Below are positions 1 through 8,163 of a stretch of DNA of 46,660 nt, in pieces. Under the pieces are notes generated by a model. It was not told the origin of the DNA. It did no database searches and worked only from the letters and a program-made list of their open reading frames with translations. Position numbers and translations under genes: made by a program. The first letter of the stretch is position 1. Each line of letters starts with the position of its first letter. This stretch comes from Ignavibacteriota bacterium (lineage in GTDB: Bacteria; Bacteroidota; Ignavibacteria; Tepidaquicellales; Tepidaquicellaceae), in NCBI GenBank assembly GCA_026390735.1, contig JAPLFJ010000028.1, forward strand, positions 1 to 46,660, given 5' to 3'.

Positions 1-79
1 TCTCTATTTCACCTACAACCTTCTGTTTAAAAGCATGGCTGTATTGTAGGTTCTCGCCTTGAATAAATCTTGTTGTCAT
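1..79 (-). CDS. Partial N-terminus of probable IS3-type transposase (OrfA-like)
   Basis: The reverse strand from the ATG at 79 to the window edge reads as an open frame of 26 codons, beginning MTTRFIQGENLQ and continuing YSHAFKQKVVGEIE. The 'FKQKVV.EIE' pattern close to the N-terminus is typical of the helix-turn-helix DNA-binding half (OrfA) of IS3/IS911-family transposases. An AAAGGA ribosome-binding site lies a few bases upstream of the ATG. Only the start is inside the window, so the catalytic half and the terminal repeats cannot be seen. It could also be a non-transposase HTH protein. Confidence 0.5.
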   Translation of the reverse strand, partial: MTTRFIQGENLQYSHAFKQKVVGEIE

Positions 80-117
80 TTCTTATCCTTTCTTTAGGTT
101 TAACTTATTAACTTCTG

Positions 118-423
118 TCAACCTATTCCAGGAAAAGACAGCCAGGGGCTTCCGATAAAGTGAAACATTTTCGGCTGATAGTAAACAACTCCGCTTTTCT
201 TTTCAACACCCGATATGAATACTTTGAATCCAATGTCATTATAACCGTAGTTAAGTATGCTTCCTGAAGCACTGTACTGCTCAAACTTTGAACTCCCCTG
301 CTCGATGGTATTAACCTTTACGTAATTGCTGTTGGTGTTATTAATAGCAGGGTCAACAGGACTGTTTGAATTACAACCTGTGAAAATAATGAAAACGATA
401 ATTATAGTTAAATATTTAAGCAT
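118..423 (-). CDS. Small hypothetical lipoprotein
   Basis: A 101-aa protein with a short hydrophobic N-terminus (residues 4-15) followed by a lipobox ending in Cys17 (IFTGC), so it is predicted to be exported, lipid-modified and anchored in the membrane. After the Cys comes a polar linker (NSNSPVDPAINNTNSN), then a segment rich in aromatic and small residues that is probably beta-structured. No catalytic motif is visible and I do not recognise a family. The start is the ATG at 423 with only a weak ribosome-binding site. It lies between a probable transposase and a large inverted repeat, so it may be an accessory gene or the remnant of a longer one. The signal peptide is what supports its being real. 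Confidence 0.6.
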   Translation of the reverse strand: MLKYLTIIIVFIIFTGCNSNSPVDPAINNTNSNYVKVNTIEQGSSKFEQYSASGSILNYGYNDIGFKVFISGVEKKSGVVYYQPKMFHFIGSPWLSFPGIG

Positions 424-516
424 ATTAATTAATTTTTATAAATTATGTATATCGCCACAGAAATGCAATCGATAATAATAATATGAATTCCGATTTCGAT
501 ATAATTATAGTTGCTA

Positions 517-691
517 ACATATAAACCCTAAAGGGATATTTTATTGGGTACAATTCTTACCTACTAACATTTTATCCCTAAAGGGATAAACCTTTGTCTT
601 GAGTTTATTAATTCTCTAATTCCCTTTAGGGAATAAACATTAGTAGGTACACGAGTCCAACAAATTTCTTATCCCTTTAGGGATTATATGT
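517..691. repeat. 175-bp nested inverted repeat with four TCCCTAAAGGGA-type palindromes
   Basis: Four short palindromes with the core CCCTAAAGGG or CCCTTTAGGG lie at about 526-537, 573-588, 621-632 and 671-684. The whole block is itself an imperfect inverted repeat centred near 604. 526-537 pairs exactly with 671-682, and the conserved ACCTACTAA at 559-567 pairs with TTAGTAGGT at 640-648. This architecture resembles a non-autonomous palindromic element (MITE or REP/BIME type, as mobilised by IS200/REP-associated transposases). It fills most of the gene-free stretch 424-791. No transposase for it is visible nearby other than the partial gene at 1-79. Confidence 0.75.
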
Positions 692-740
692 CAATTTGCA
701 ATAATAAATTTACCCATTACGAATGAATCACCCGCAATTA

Positions 741-772
741 AAAAACCCTCAGCGGAAAACCGTAGAGGGTTT
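741..772 (-). terminator. Rho-independent terminator after htrA
   Basis: Read on the minus strand, a stem of AAACCCTC pairs with GAGGGTTT and is followed by a run of T. It lies about 20 bases past the htrA stop codon, so it ends the transketolase-htrA transcript. Confidence 0.75.
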
Positions 773-791
773 GTGTGATAACAAACTATTC

Positions 792-1988
792 TTATTTTTT
801 AGAAGTCAGTTTCATTTCTATTTCCTTTTCACTGCCGCCGCGGACTATCTTCATCTTTAGTACGTCCCCTACCCTTAAGTCATTTACTTCAAGTACGAGG
901 TCCTGTTCATTCCTTACTTTCATACCGTTCACATTTAATATCACGTCTTCAGGTTTCAGTCCTGCATTATCTGCATCGCCGCCTTTTTGTACCTGAGTGA
1001 CAACAACTCCGTCCTTGTTTTTCAGTCCGAGATATTTTGCAACCTGGTCATCAATTCCCTGAATACGGAATCCGACGTTATTGCTGCGTTCAATCTTGCC
1101 ATTCGTTTTTAACTCGCCGAGTGTTTTGTTAACACGATTAATGGAGATAGAAAATCCTACGCCGATGCTTCCCTGATTGAACTGTCCGCCTGTGTATATT
1201 ATTGTATTCATTCCGATAACTTCTCCGTCTGCATTTATTAAAGGCCCGCCTGAGTTGCCGCTGTTGATTGAAGCATCTGTCTGAATCATATCCTTGTATG
1301 ACCTGTTAGCATCTGCAGAGACTTTCATGTTCAACGCACTTATAACACCGACTGTTACAGTAGGTTTATCATTGATTTCAAACAGTCCGAAAGGATTACC
1401 GAGAGCAATTACCCATTCACCGATTATTGCATTATCAGAATTACCAAACTTAACTGCTGTTAATCCTGATTTGTTAATCTTTAAAAGTGCGACATCCGAC
1501 ACAGGGTCCGAACCGATTAGTTTTGCTTCTATGGTTTCACCCGTAGTAAGAGTAACGGATATTTTAGTTGCATTGCCTGCAACGTGGTCATTTGTCAGAA
1601 TGTACCCGTCTTCAGAGATTATAAATCCTGAACCGAGACCTCTGACCGTCTGGCGCTGAGGTGCCTGCTGGCCGAAGAACTGCTGGAAGAACGGGTCGTT
1701 CATAAACGGGTCGCGTACTTCACGGACTTCTTCAACGTTAATACCGACTATCGAATTGCTTACCTTTTCAATGGCACGTGTGATAGCAGTCTGTCTGTCC
1801 TGACTGATGTTTTCATTCTTCTGATTCCTGTCGAAAGAAGCAGTGTTAACGTTTGGTGATTGTTTAAAAAAGAATTTAGAGAATAATACTCCTCCGATTA
1901 CAACACCTGATAACAAAAGCAATGCTGCAACTACAACAGCAGTAATTTTCATTTTAACCGAGTTTGTATTAAGGGTTAATGTAGTCAT
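792..1988 (-). CDS. HtrA/Deg-family periplasmic serine protease
   Basis: This is an envelope quality-control serine endopeptidase that degrades misfolded exported proteins. The 398-aa protein has an N-terminal membrane anchor or uncleaved signal (about residues 15-37) and a trypsin-like domain with a complete catalytic triad: His135 (TNDHVAG), Asp165 (SDVALL) and Ser246 (GNSGGPL). One C-terminal PDZ domain follows (about 300-395), including the motif KPEDVILNVNG. With a single PDZ and an N-terminal anchor it is closer to the DegS/HtrA layout than to two-PDZ DegP. The ATG at 1988 is used; an internal Met13 is an alternative. It starts 8 bases after the transketolase subunit stop, so the two are probably co-transcribed. 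Family assignment is very secure; the physiological substrate is unknown. Confidence 0.95.
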   Translation of the reverse strand: MTTLTLNTNSVKMKITAVVVAALLLLSGVVIGGVLFSKFFFKQSPNVNTASFDRNQKNENISQDRQTAITRAIEKVSNSIVGINVEEVREVRDPFMNDPFFQQFFGQQAPQRQTVRGLGSGFIISEDGYILTNDHVAGNATKISVTLTTGETIEAKLIGSDPVSDVALLKINKSGLTAVKFGNSDNAIIGEWVIALGNPFGLFEINDKPTVTVGVISALNMKVSADANRSYKDMIQTDASINSGNSGGPLINADGEVIGMNTIIYTGGQFNQGSIGVGFSISINRVNKTLGELKTNGKIERSNNVGFRIQGIDDQVAKYLGLKNKDGVVVTQVQKGGDADNAGLKPEDVILNVNGMKVRNEQDLVLEVNDLRVGDVLKMKIVRGGSEKEIEMKLTSKK

Positions 1989-1996
1989 ATTCTGTT

Positions 1997-2950
1997 TTAT
2001 TTCTTTAAATGTTTTTTAACTTTCCTGATGATTTCCTCATCGTTTATTTTATACTTACGCATAAGTTCTTCCATTGTTCCGCTTTCGCCGAAAGTATCTT
2101 CAACTGCAACGTAATCCATCTGAGTAGGACGATGCAATGAAAGCACTTCTGCAACTGCACCGTAAAGACCGCTTTGCTTCTGATGGTCTTCGCAGGTAAT
2201 TACCAGATTGGTTTCTTCGGCAGCTTTAACGAGAGCATCAACATCTATTGGTTTAATGGTATGAATATTAATTACTTTTACGCTGATACCGTCTTTCTCA
2301 AGAACTTCCGCTGCTTTCAGAGCTTCCCATACGAGCAATCCGCTTGCTACAAGTGTAACATCCTTTCCTTCTTTCAATATCTGTGCTTTGCCGATTTCAT
2401 ATTCTTCGTTCGGGTCTGTGAAGTTTGGAGTTTTATCCCTGTAGAACCTTACGTAGAAAGGTCCTTTTGTTTCAACACATTTCATTATTGCTTTATATGT
2501 CTGATTATAGTCGCAGGGAGTGAGAACAGTCATATGAGGAAGCAGTCTCATCAGACCGACATCTTCCAGTGACTGGTGAGTTGCACCGTCAGGACCGACT
2601 GAAATACCGCAGTGTGAGGCACAAATCTTTACGTTCATCTGACTGTATGCAACAGACTGGCGAATCTGGTCGAAAGGACGACCCGTAGCAAATTCTCCGT
2701 ATGCAGAAGCAATAGGAATTTTGCCGGCTACAGCAAGACCTGCTGCTGTACCAATCATATCCTGTTCTGCAATACCTACTGAAAAGAATCTGTCAGGGAA
2801 AGCATCACGGAAAACGTTTGTTTTAACCGAGCCAGACACATCACCGCCAAGAACTACAACATCCGGGTTTTCAGAACCGAGTTTAATCAGGGCATCAGCA
2901 AAAGCCTGTCGTGTTTCCTTCAGTTCTGGATTATCAAAGTTGAATTTCAT
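1997..2950 (-). CDS. Transketolase C-terminal subunit (split transketolase)
   Basis: The 317-aa protein corresponds to the C-terminal half of transketolase, which moves two-carbon units in the pentose phosphate pathway. It carries the pyrimidine-binding domain of the thiamine diphosphate site (about residues 10-180, with the motif GIAEQDMIGTAAGLA, where the Glu is the expected cofactor-activating residue) and the transketolase C-terminal domain (about 190-310). Split transketolases use a separate N-terminal subunit that binds the diphosphate end of the cofactor. That subunit is not upstream here: 2951-3219 is non-coding and the next gene is on the other strand. The partner must be elsewhere in the genome. 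The ATG start fits the family. A DXP-synthase-like or E1-component beta homologue is the alternative, but the motifs favour transketolase. Confidence 0.9.
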   Translation of the reverse strand: MKFNFDNPELKETRQAFADALIKLGSENPDVVVLGGDVSGSVKTNVFRDAFPDRFFSVGIAEQDMIGTAAGLAVAGKIPIASAYGEFATGRPFDQIRQSVAYSQMNVKICASHCGISVGPDGATHQSLEDVGLMRLLPHMTVLTPCDYNQTYKAIMKCVETKGPFYVRFYRDKTPNFTDPNEEYEIGKAQILKEGKDVTLVASGLLVWEALKAAEVLEKDGISVKVINIHTIKPIDVDALVKAAEETNLVITCEDHQKQSGLYGAVAEVLSLHRPTQMDYVAVEDTFGESGTMEELMRKYKINDEEIIRKVKKHLKK

Positions 2951-3219
2951 ATTATTATTTAGTTTTATTTACAATTTTATAAAAAAACAGTATATTTTAA
3001 AGTCATTTACGACATTTAATATAACGTTTAATTATTTAAAATAAATCCTTATATTTTAGATAATATTAAACTTCTGAGATTATTCATTCAGCAGAAAGTT
3101 AATTGAACAAATGAAACATTTCTTTTGTTAAAGGGATAGTAAACGAAGGGAAACAGTTATTTTGGTTTTTCCCGGAATCAGAAGAATATTTCTGAGTAAA
3201 CTTATTATGAAAAACATTT
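2951..3219. promoter_or_regulatory. Divergent intergenic region between transketolase subunit and sensor kinase
   Basis: A 269-bp, very AT-rich stretch between two divergent genes, so it should hold promoters for both. I see no convincing sigma-factor boxes, riboswitch or RNA gene. A short palindrome (CAGAA..TTCTG) lies near 3179-3194. The assignment as a promoter region rests on gene orientation alone. Confidence 0.35.
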
Positions 3220-4716
3220 ATGAGTCCTAAAAAATCATCAACAAGTACATCAAATTTATTCAATCTTGAATTTATTTTTAACAACGTAACAGATTTAATC
3301 TTTCTCGTTAAGATTGAGGGTAAAGATAAGTACAGGTTCGAATCAGTTAACGAGTCTTACCTTGAAGTTACAAAACTGAAAAAAGAAGACATTATAGGAA
3401 AAACATTCGAGGAAGTTTTATCGCCTAATGTTTTCGGGAATGTAAAGAAAGTTTATGATACTATAATCAAGACCGGTAAATCTATAGTGAATGAAGAACT
3501 ATGGACAGACATTCCTGTGAGTAATTTACTGGTGGAAGTGAAATTAACACCCGTATCCATAAACTCTAAAAAGATAACACATATACTCGGTTCAGCAAGA
3601 GACATTACTGAAAGGAAAAAACGCGAGGATATGGAAGTGGGATACAAAGCACTTCTCGATACTGTTACTGAAGCAATATACATTCAGGACAAAGAAGGAA
3701 AGTTCCTGGACATAAACAAAGGTGCTCTGGATATGTACGGTTATAAGCGTGAAGATTTTATCGGTAAAACACCTGAGTTTCTGTCAGCTCCCGGAAAGAA
3801 TGACATTGAAAAAACAATTGCTCACGTAAAGAAGGCATTCGAAGGCAATACACAGTACTTTAACTTCTGGGGATTAAGAAAGAATGGCGAGGCATTTCCG
3901 AAAGAAGTGATACTGAACAAAACGAATTACCTTGGGCAGGATGCTGTGATTGCAACTGCAAGGGATATTTCCGACAGGTATGAAAACGAAGAAAAACAGA
4001 GGAAGTACACAACAGAACTGAAAGAACTGAATGATGCCAAAGATAAATTCTTTTCGATTATCGCACACGATTTAAGAAGCCCTTTTAACGGATTGCTTGG
4101 ATTCTCTAAGGTGCTGTCGGATGAATTCGATGACTTGACAAAAGATGAAGTAAAGGAATACATATCATACGTATACAGTTCAGCAAAGAATGTGTTCAAT
4201 TTAATCGAGAACCTGCTTCAGTGGTCAAGAATACAGACGGGCAGGATGGAATTTCAGCCAATCAGGATTGACCTGTATGAACTTGTGTTTAAAATTGTAA
4301 ACTTATTTACTTCTGTTGCAATTGAGAAGCATATAACACTCAGAAACCTTGTTCCGATAAATGCAGTAATAAAGGCTGACCAGAATATGCTTAATTCAAT
4401 CATACAGAATCTCATTGCCAATGCACTTAAGTTCACAAATCAGGGCGGAACGGTAGCAGTATCTTATGAACATATAAATGATTTCCACAAGATTACAGTC
4501 ACGGATAACGGTGTAGGGATTTCAAATGAGAACCAGAAAAAGTTATTCAGGATTGATACTCAATATTCAACAACAGGGACTGCAAACGAAGAAGGTACAG
4601 GATTAGGGCTTATACTCTGCGGTGAACTGGCAGAACAAAACGGTGGACATATACATGTGGAAAGCGAACTTGAAAAAGGCAGTAAGTTTACGATAATTCT
4701 TCCTGCGATTAATTAA
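3220..4716 (+). CDS. Cytoplasmic PAS-domain sensor histidine kinase
   Basis: A 498-aa two-component sensor kinase without a signal peptide or membrane segments, so it senses a cytoplasmic cue. Two PAS domains come first (about 15-130 and 140-255), each ending in a PAC-type motif (SARDITERKK and TARDISDRY). Next are a HisKA dimerisation domain with the phospho-acceptor His283 (FFSIIAHDLRSPF) and an HATPase domain with the N-box at N401 (NLIANALKF), the G1 box around D429 (DNGVGIS) and the G2 box GTGLGL at 459-464. All key residues are present, so the kinase should be active. No response regulator is adjacent. Only 17 bases separate it from selD, so it is probably co-transcribed with the selenium genes. 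What the PAS domains bind is not evident. Confidence 0.93.
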   Translation: MSPKKSSTSTSNLFNLEFIFNNVTDLIFLVKIEGKDKYRFESVNESYLEVTKLKKEDIIGKTFEEVLSPNVFGNVKKVYDTIIKTGKSIVNEELWTDIPVSNLLVEVKLTPVSINSKKITHILGSARDITERKKREDMEVGYKALLDTVTEAIYIQDKEGKFLDINKGALDMYGYKREDFIGKTPEFLSAPGKNDIEKTIAHVKKAFEGNTQYFNFWGLRKNGEAFPKEVILNKTNYLGQDAVIATARDISDRYENEEKQRKYTTELKELNDAKDKFFSIIAHDLRSPFNGLLGFSKVLSDEFDDLTKDEVKEYISYVYSSAKNVFNLIENLLQWSRIQTGRMEFQPIRIDLYELVFKIVNLFTSVAIEKHITLRNLVPINAVIKADQNMLNSIIQNLIANALKFTNQGGTVAVSYEHINDFHKITVTDNGVGISNENQKKLFRIDTQYSTTGTANEEGTGLGLILCGELAEQNGGHIHVESELEKGSKFTIILPAIN

Positions 4717-4733
4717 ACAGTGATATATATATA

Positions 4734-5789
4734 ATGAATGAAAAAGTAAGATTGACACAGATGGTAACATCAGCCGGGTGCGCTGCAAAGATATTTCCGT
4801 ACATATTAAACGATGCATTAAAAGATATAAAGTGGTTTCAGGATGAGAATGTAATGGTAGGGTTTTCGGGAAATGATGATGCGGGTGTTTATAAACTGAC
4901 TGATGAACTTGTACTGATTCAAACTACAGACTTTTTCACTCCTGTTGTAGACGACCCTTACACTTATGGGATGATTGCCGCTACAAATTCACTTAGTGAT
5001 GTTTATGCGATGGGCGGCAAGCCTCTGAATGCGCTGAACATTGTAGCATTCCCTCAAAAAGAGGATATATCAATCCTTAAGGAAATACTTGCAGGTGGTG
5101 CGGATAAGGCAAGAGAAGCAAAGTGCTCTATCATCGGCGGACATTCAGTTGATATCACAAACATTCTCTACGGGCTCGCAGTTACAGGTACGGCGCATCC
5201 GAAGGATATTAAAGGAAACGATACTGCAAAAGCAGGCGATGTTTTAATATTAACAAAAGGACTGGGCACGGGAGTTCTGAACAATTCAGTTAAATACGGT
5301 AAACCAGAGAAAAGTTATGTAGACGGATTAATAGATTCAATGTGCAGACTAAACAGAAGTGCAGCAGAACTTATGGTGAAATATAATGCTAATGCCTGTA
5401 CAGACGTAACAGGTTTTGGTCTGGCAGGACACTCAATGCAAATGGCAAAGGCATCGAAAGTTGCTTTACATTTTAGTGTAAAAGATTTGCCTGTACTTGA
5501 GGGTGCAATGTGGGCGATAAAGGAAAAGCAGTTAACACGCGGAGATAAATCAAACAGAATATACACACAGGACTTTGTGATAAACAAAGGTACAATCGAC
5601 ACAGAGAAAGAACATTTAATCTATGACCCTCAGACTTCGGGTGGGTTGCTGATATCAGTGGAAGAAACAAAAGCAGAAAGTCTGTTACGGGAAATCCGTG
5701 ATAATGGTGACGGGATTTCAAGCATAGTCGGATATGTGACTGAGGTAAACGAAGATAATAAATCAGGTTCAATTGTGTTTAACTTTTAA
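4734..5789 (+). CDS. selD: Selenide, water dikinase (selenophosphate synthetase)
   Basis: SelD makes selenophosphate from selenide and ATP, the selenium donor for selenoproteins and selenouridine. The 351-aa protein starts with the family's N-terminal signature LTQMVTSAGCAAKI. Cys16 occupies the catalytic Sec/Cys position and Lys19 is retained, so this is the cysteine form and not itself a selenoprotein. The AIRS-type N-terminal (phosphate-binding) and C-terminal domains follow, with NSLSDVYAMGGKP, TDVTGFGLAGH and DPQTSGGLL all conserved. Its stop is 9 bases before the selU start. No selA, selB or selC is in the window, so the local role is tRNA selenouridine synthesis. The ATG is preceded by a poor ribosome-binding site, and translation may be coupled to the upstream kinase gene. 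Confidence 0.97.
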   Translation: MNEKVRLTQMVTSAGCAAKIFPYILNDALKDIKWFQDENVMVGFSGNDDAGVYKLTDELVLIQTTDFFTPVVDDPYTYGMIAATNSLSDVYAMGGKPLNALNIVAFPQKEDISILKEILAGGADKAREAKCSIIGGHSVDITNILYGLAVTGTAHPKDIKGNDTAKAGDVLILTKGLGTGVLNNSVKYGKPEKSYVDGLIDSMCRLNRSAAELMVKYNANACTDVTGFGLAGHSMQMAKASKVALHFSVKDLPVLEGAMWAIKEKQLTRGDKSNRIYTQDFVINKGTIDTEKEHLIYDPQTSGGLLISVEETKAESLLREIRDNGDGISSIVGYVTEVNEDNKSGSIVFNF

Positions 5790-5798
5790 AGTGAATAC

Positions 5799-6974
5799 GT
5801 GAAAGAATTCCAATCACCAAAAGAATTATTTGATTACGTCAGACAGTATGACTTAAATAGCATAAAGAATCTTAAAGAAGTATTCGGGAATTATAGTTTC
5901 GATTTTATAGAGATTGCCGAACTTCAGAAAATGCTTTATGGTGATGATTATCTGCTAATTGATGCGAGGTCAGAAAAAGAGTTTGAAGAAACATCAATTC
6001 CGACTGCCATAAACTTCCCGGTATTACTTAATAATGAAAGAAAGAACGTAGGAATGGTATACAAAAACTATTCTGATTTAGCCGCAGTTGAACTTGCTGT
6101 GGAGTATTCTTTGCCTAAAATTGAAGCCCTTAAAGCATTCCTTTCTGAGAATAATGCTTCAGGTAAGGAAATAATTGTCTATTGCTGGAGGGGTGGTGGG
6201 AGAAGCAAGTACTTGTCAAAGATGATTATCGATTCAGGATATAAGCCTAAGACTTTATCTAAAGGGATTAAGTCTTATAGAAATATAGTTAATAGCTTCT
6301 TTCAGTTAAATCCATTTCCCTCACAACTATTAGAGCTTAACGGGCTTACAGGATGCGGTAAAACTGATCTGATAAATACCGTTTCAGGGGCAATACCAGT
6401 ATTGAACCTTGAGAAATCAGCAAGGCATTTCTCGTCACTATTCGGTTATGTTCCGTACAAAATAAGAGGACAAAAACAGGTAAAGAATCAGAGTGCTTTT
6501 GAGAATAACCTGTACGGTGAGTATATATATAACCAGAACTGCCATTCTGAACGCAGCACATACATAGTCGAAAGTGAGAGCAGGAAAGTGGGTGGCTTCT
6601 ATGTGCCGAGGATTCTTTACAAGGCGATTGAGGACGCTAAATGCATCAATATTGAGTCAAGTCTGGAGAGCAGGGTGAATAGGTTAACGAATGACTACTT
6701 CATTAACGCCGAAGGTTACGAAGAAATGATACGAATATTCAAAGAAAAGGATAAATTCTTCAAGAGGGAATTAAGCAATGTTCATTATAACTCCTGCCTT
6801 GAAGCACTTCTTTCGGGAAACGCAGAACAGTTTATCTCAATTATGCTTACTGAATATTATGATTTAAAGTATAAAGACAAAGGCAAGTCCCCTGTTGCAA
6901 CAGTAAACTCAGATAACCTGAAGTCTGCGGCTGAGGAGATTATCTTTATATATCAAAAGTCTTTCCAAACTTAA
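5799..6974 (+). CDS. mnmH: tRNA 2-selenouridine synthase (SelU/MnmH)
   Basis: The enzyme replaces sulfur by selenium in 2-thiouridine at the wobble position of tRNAs, via a geranylated intermediate, using selenophosphate from SelD. The 391-aa protein has an N-terminal rhodanese domain (about 45-165) with the essential Cys129 in the family motif YCWRGGGRS, followed by a P-loop domain with a Walker A at 182-190 (GLTGCGKTD). It starts at GTG 5799; an earlier GTG at 5791 hits a stop at once. About 35 residues precede the usual start of the rhodanese domain, so the N-terminus is slightly extended. Its 3' end overlaps the convergent dinB gene by 29 bases. selD and mnmH form one operon. Function is secure from the motif pair and the neighbour. 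Confidence 0.95.
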   Translation: MKEFQSPKELFDYVRQYDLNSIKNLKEVFGNYSFDFIEIAELQKMLYGDDYLLIDARSEKEFEETSIPTAINFPVLLNNERKNVGMVYKNYSDLAAVELAVEYSLPKIEALKAFLSENNASGKEIIVYCWRGGGRSKYLSKMIIDSGYKPKTLSKGIKSYRNIVNSFFQLNPFPSQLLELNGLTGCGKTDLINTVSGAIPVLNLEKSARHFSSLFGYVPYKIRGQKQVKNQSAFENNLYGEYIYNQNCHSERSTYIVESESRKVGGFYVPRILYKAIEDAKCINIESSLESRVNRLTNDYFINAEGYEEMIRIFKEKDKFFKRELSNVHYNSCLEALLSGNAEQFISIMLTEYYDLKYKDKGKSPVATVNSDNLKSAAEEIIFIYQKSFQT

Positions 6975-8124
6975 TAACATTGTAGTCGTACTTCTTCCTG
7001 ATTTTATCCATGTTTTCGACTAAAGACCTGAACTTATCCTCTTTCACAAACATATCTTCCTGAAGATTACCATCGTTATCCCTTAAATCACCAAACCTGA
7101 CACCGACAAGCCTGATTTGCTTTCCTTTTCTGTATAGTTTATCGAACAATGCAAGAGAGTCCTCATAGAAGTCCATTTCAACGTTAGAGAATCTGTTAAT
7201 GATATGCGATTTCTGATTAACGGTAAAGTCTGCATATTTAACCTTTACGGTCAGATTGTTAGAGATGTAATTCTTCTTACGCATACGCGAACAAGCTCTC
7301 TCAAGGACATAGTATAGTTCTTTTTCAAGATAGTGTTTATCGTCAGTGTTAAAGTCGAGAGTGGTTTCCTTCGAAAGTGACTTCTGGTCATAATCCTCAA
7401 AAGTATTTATTTCCCTGTTATCGATTCCGTTAGCGACGTTCAGAAGATAACCTGAATGCATACCAATTTCCTTTTCATAGAAAGATTTATCATAATTAAG
7501 CAAGTCCCCTATCTTGAATATTCCGTACTTATTAAGATGTTTAAGAGTGACCTTGCCGACTCCCGGAATTCTTTCAACCGGAAGACCGTGAAGAAAGTCC
7601 TGTTCTTCATCTTTAAGAAGATACGTAATACCGTCAGGCTTATTTTCCTTTGAAGCAATCTTAGAGCAAACTTTATTGGAAGAGATACCTACAGAGCAGG
7701 TAATGCCAAGTGTATTTTTCACATCTTCTTTTAATGCAAATGCAAGTTCGTACACATCACCCTTAAAAGGTCTTAGGGTTTGAGTAACATCTAGGAATGC
7801 TTCATCGATACTCATAGGTTCAATAAGCGGAGTATATTTATAGAATATTTCACGAACACGTTTTGAATAGTCCGAATAAATGCCACGGGTTCCGCGTATG
7901 AAATTACCTTCGGGAGCAAGCTGAAGAGCACGTGTGATGGGCATTGCAGTTCTGATACCTTTTTTACGTGCAAGATAATTAGGACAGGAAACTATACCTC
8001 GAGTATCGTTTTTCGTACCGCCAACGATTAAAGGTTTTCCTTTTAAATCGGGATTAACTGCTTCTTCGCATGACGCAAAGAATGCATCCATATCGACGTG
8101 AAGTATGTATCTTGTTTTTGGCAT
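6946..8124 (-). CDS. dinB: DNA polymerase IV (Y-family translesion polymerase)
   Basis: A 392-aa error-prone polymerase for bypassing damaged bases. Catalytic metal-binding residues are intact: Asp11 in HVDMDAFFAS, and Asp107/Glu108 in SIDEAFLDV. The palm and fingers (1-170), the thumb with a helix-hairpin-helix around GIPGVGKVT-like residues (VERIPGVGKVTL, about 180-200) and the little-finger domain (about 240-350) are in the normal order, and the length is typical for DinB. No beta-clamp motif is obvious at the C-terminus, which ends KFGKTFDI. Start is ATG 8124. I see no clear LexA operator upstream. The gene is convergent with and overlaps selU. Confidence 0.95.
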   Translation of the reverse strand: MPKTRYILHVDMDAFFASCEEAVNPDLKGKPLIVGGTKNDTRGIVSCPNYLARKKGIRTAMPITRALQLAPEGNFIRGTRGIYSDYSKRVREIFYKYTPLIEPMSIDEAFLDVTQTLRPFKGDVYELAFALKEDVKNTLGITCSVGISSNKVCSKIASKENKPDGITYLLKDEEQDFLHGLPVERIPGVGKVTLKHLNKYGIFKIGDLLNYDKSFYEKEIGMHSGYLLNVANGIDNREINTFEDYDQKSLSKETTLDFNTDDKHYLEKELYYVLERACSRMRKKNYISNNLTVKVKYADFTVNQKSHIINRFSNVEMDFYEDSLALFDKLYRKGKQIRLVGVRFGDLRDNDGNLQEDMFVKEDKFRSLVENMDKIRKKYDYNVIKFGKTFDI

Positions 8125-8163
8125 ACGTAAAAATAATGAAATGCAGCGAAAGATATGTAGTAA

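Noticed and set aside
3099-3284. 61-aa minus-strand open frame over the kinase start
   Set aside because: It overlaps the strongly supported kinase N-terminus, has no motif and no good ribosome-binding site.
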